This document shows positions 5,073 to 6,599 of a DNA stretch of 6,599 nucleotides, one piece after another (position 1 is the first letter of the stretch; every line of letters starts with the position of its first letter). A model generated the notes under the pieces. The model was not told where the DNA came from. It was given only the letters and a program-made list of their open reading frames with translations, and ran no database searches. Where the stretch lies: NCBI GenBank assembly GCA_028703645.1, contig JAQVML010000080.1, positions 1 to 6,599 on the forward strand. The letters are read 5' to 3'. The position numbers and the translations under genes are program-made. This stretch comes from Eubacteriales bacterium. Lineage in GTDB: Bacteria; Bacillota; Clostridia; Christensenellales; CAG-138.

Positions 5073-6599
5073 ATGTCCGAAAATTCCGTGCGTTCGATGA
5101 TTTCTCGCTGAAGATCCGGCGCCAGCTCGGTAAAATATGCCGTGTATCCCGCGACGCGGATGGTCAGGCTCTTATAAAGCTCCGGCTGCTTTTGCGCCGC
5201 GATCAAATCTTCGCGGTTGACGACGTTGAACTGCACATGGATGATCTTGAGCTCGATGAAAGCACGCAGCAGCCGTACAAACTTTGCAACGCCCAGCTCG
5301 GTACGAAACAGGCTCGGCAAAAACTTCATGTTCAGCAGCGTGCCGTTGCTGCCGTATTCGCTCTTAACGCGGGAAACGCTCTTGAGCACCGCCGTTGGCC
5401 CGTGTGCATCCCGCCCGTAGACGGGAGACATGCCGCCGTCCGCCAGAGGCTCTTTGGCAAATCTGCCGTCCGGCGTCGCGCCTACGTTTTGCCCCATCGG
5501 TACATGCGCGGAGACGGTGTAAAGCCCCATTTGATACGGGCCACCGCGCACGTTGGTATATCGGCTCAGCCGCTCGGCAAAATCGCGCGCCCAGTCGAAG
5601 GCAATCGCGTCCACCCATTCGATGTCGTTGCCGTACTTCGGCGCTTTGTTCAACATCCGCAACCGGAGCAGTTCCGCGTTCTCAAAGTTGTTTACGAGAG
5701 CCGCGTGCAGCTCCGCGCGGTCGACGATCTTCTCATCGTAGACCAGCGTCTTGAGAGCTGCGAGGCTGTCCGCAATGTTGGCGCACTGAATCGCTTGGAT
5801 GCCGGAGAGGTTGTAGTGCGCGCCGCCCGCGGTCACGTCGATGCCCGCCTCCATGCAGTCGTCGATCACGCTGGTGAGAAACGGCGAAGGCAGCAGTTCC
5901 GCGTGCGCTTTTTCCACCACTTCGCAGCAGCGAATCATCCGCTCGAAGAAAAAGTCTACTTGCGCGTTCAGCGCCGCAATCACGTCTTCATACTTGGCAA
6001 AATCCTTCAGCGTGCCGGTGCGCGCGCCCATCTGCTTGCCGGTGAGGGTGCAGACGCCGTCGTTGAGCGCGAGTTCCAGCGCCTTGACGAGGTTAAACAT
6101 CGCGGCGTCGCTCCAGCCGAGATTGTTGCCCATCGTGGTGAGCTCCACGCAGCCGACGATGGCGTAATTTCTCGCGTCCTCGTCCGAAATGCCCTTGCCC
6201 TTGAGCGCGGGGATGACCGCCTCGTCGTTGAAAAACTGCGGCATGCCGCTGCCTTTGCCGACGACTTCGGAACAGCGGGTTAAAAAATGCTCGCTTGATC
6301 CCGCAAACACGCGCGCCGAAAGGTTCGGTTGCGGCAAAAGCAGATGCTCCTGCGCACGAAGGAAGAGATAGCTCAGCTCGTTTTCCGAAGAAGTCCCGTC
6401 TTCGCTCTGTCCGCCGATGGCAACGTTAAAGCCAATCGGGAACCCCGCAAAATACTTCGCGCTTGAGCTGCTTCTTAGATATACGATCTGGTTAAACTTA
6501 AGGAACAGGCACTCGATGAGTTCCAGCGCGGTTTCGCTCGTCAGCGCGCCCGACGCGATGTCTTTTTCATAAAATGGATAGAGGTATTGATCCATGCGC
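5069..6599 (-). CDS. Glycyl radical enzyme, dehydratase/lyase class, C-terminal part
   Basis: A partial gene cut by the right edge; the reading frame stays open to the window end, so the Met at 6595-6593 is internal. About 509 residues remain of a family normally near 800. Numbering from that Met, the thiyl-radical loop is IVGCVELTTMGNN with Cys149 and Glu151, and the glycyl radical motif is RVAGYTAYF (480-488) with Gly483. Between them lies VPMGQNVGATPDGRFAKEPL (366-385), typical of the family. The Cys-x-Glu arrangement is that of the C-O, C-N or C-S cleaving enzymes (glycerol, propanediol and hydroxyproline dehydratases, choline and sulfonate lyases, the YbiW/PflD group). True pyruvate formate-lyase uses Cys-Cys, so a database label of formate acetyltransferase would be misleading. 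The residues after GCVE are LTTMGNN, not the Pro-Gln common in several dehydratases, so I assign no substrate. Next to a sugar-type importer, dehydration or C-O cleavage of a polyol is the simplest inference. The enzyme is expected to be oxygen sensitive and cytoplasmic. Confidence 0.95.
   Translation of the reverse strand, partial: RMDQYLYPFYEKDIASGALTSETALELIECLFLKFNQIVYLRSSSSAKYFAGFPIGFNVAIGGQSEDGTSSENELSYLFLRAQEHLLLPQPNLSARVFAGSSEHFLTRCSEVVGKGSGMPQFFNDEAVIPALKGKGISDEDARNYAIVGCVELTTMGNNLGWSDAAMFNLVKALELALNDGVCTLTGKQMGARTGTLKDFAKYEDVIAALNAQVDFFFERMIRCCEVVEKAHAELLPSPFLTSVIDDCMEAGIDVTAGGAHYNLSGIQAIQCANIADSLAALKTLVYDEKIVDRAELHAALVNNFENAELLRLRMLNKAPKYGNDIEWVDAIAFDWARDFAERLSRYTNVRGGPYQMGLYTVSAHVPMGQNVGATPDGRFAKEPLADGGMSPVYGRDAHGPTAVLKSVSRVKSEYGSNGTLLNMKFLPSLFRTELGVAKFVRLLRAFIELKIIHVQFNVVNREDLIAAQKQPELYKSLTIRVAGYTAYFTELAPDLQREIIERTEFSDI

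Noticed and set aside
5192..6283. A 363-codon open frame on the plus strand
   Set aside because: It is the antisense of the well-supported radical enzyme gene and shows no recognisable motif.
5069..6599. Pyruvate formate-lyase (pflB)
   Set aside because: The active site is Gly-Cys-Val-Glu instead of the adjacent Cys-Cys pair, and the partner activase carries the two extra cluster sites that the formate-lyase activase lacks.
1..6599. CRISPR array, tRNA or rRNA genes, insertion sequences
   Set aside because: No regularly spaced repeats, no cloverleaf-like or rRNA sequence and no transposase-like frame were seen; the DNA is almost fully taken up by the six genes.

Overview
The window looks like part of a chromosome from a strictly anaerobic, moderately GC-rich Firmicute, probably a gut-type Clostridia. 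This is an inference from three things: an O2-sensitive glycyl radical enzyme with its activase, strong AGGAGG-type ribosome binding sites, and a lipoprotein with an Ala/Thr/Glu/Pro-rich tether typical of clostridial solute-binding proteins. No species can be named from the sequence alone.

All six supported genes lie on the minus strand, so the region is transcribed from right to left. In that order they are: (1) a glycyl radical enzyme, cut by the right edge (5069-6599); (2) its radical-SAM activating enzyme (4176-5072), overlapping gene 1 by ATGA; (3) a 587-residue ROK/ASKHA-type kinase-like protein with a long unassigned N-terminal region (2398-4161); (4) an AroE/shikimate-dehydrogenase-family oxidoreductase (1493-2353); (5) a sugar-type ABC solute-binding lipoprotein (381-1406); (6) the first 36 codons of an RbsA/MglA-type sugar ABC ATPase, cut by the left edge (1-109) and started by GTG. 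Gaps between genes 1 to 5 are -4, 14, 44 and 86 bases, consistent with one operon. The 271-base gap before the ATPase is different: it holds a strong stem-loop just after gene 5, and further on an inverted repeat that overlaps a possible promoter.

Taken together this reads as an uptake-plus-catabolism locus. A small polyhydroxylated compound would be bound outside the membrane and imported by the ABC system. It would perhaps be phosphorylated by the ROK-like protein, dehydrated or C-O cleaved by the radical enzyme, and oxidised or reduced by the AroE-like enzyme. The radical enzyme has the Gly-Cys-Val-Glu active site of the eliminase/dehydratase group, not the Cys-Cys of true pyruvate formate-lyase. 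The AroE-like enzyme keeps the catalytic Lys and Asp but lacks the Ser pair that holds the shikimate carboxylate. Both point away from housekeeping roles and towards a dedicated pathway whose substrate cannot be read from sequence. The grouping of these five protein types around one unknown substrate is the most interesting aspect of the window.
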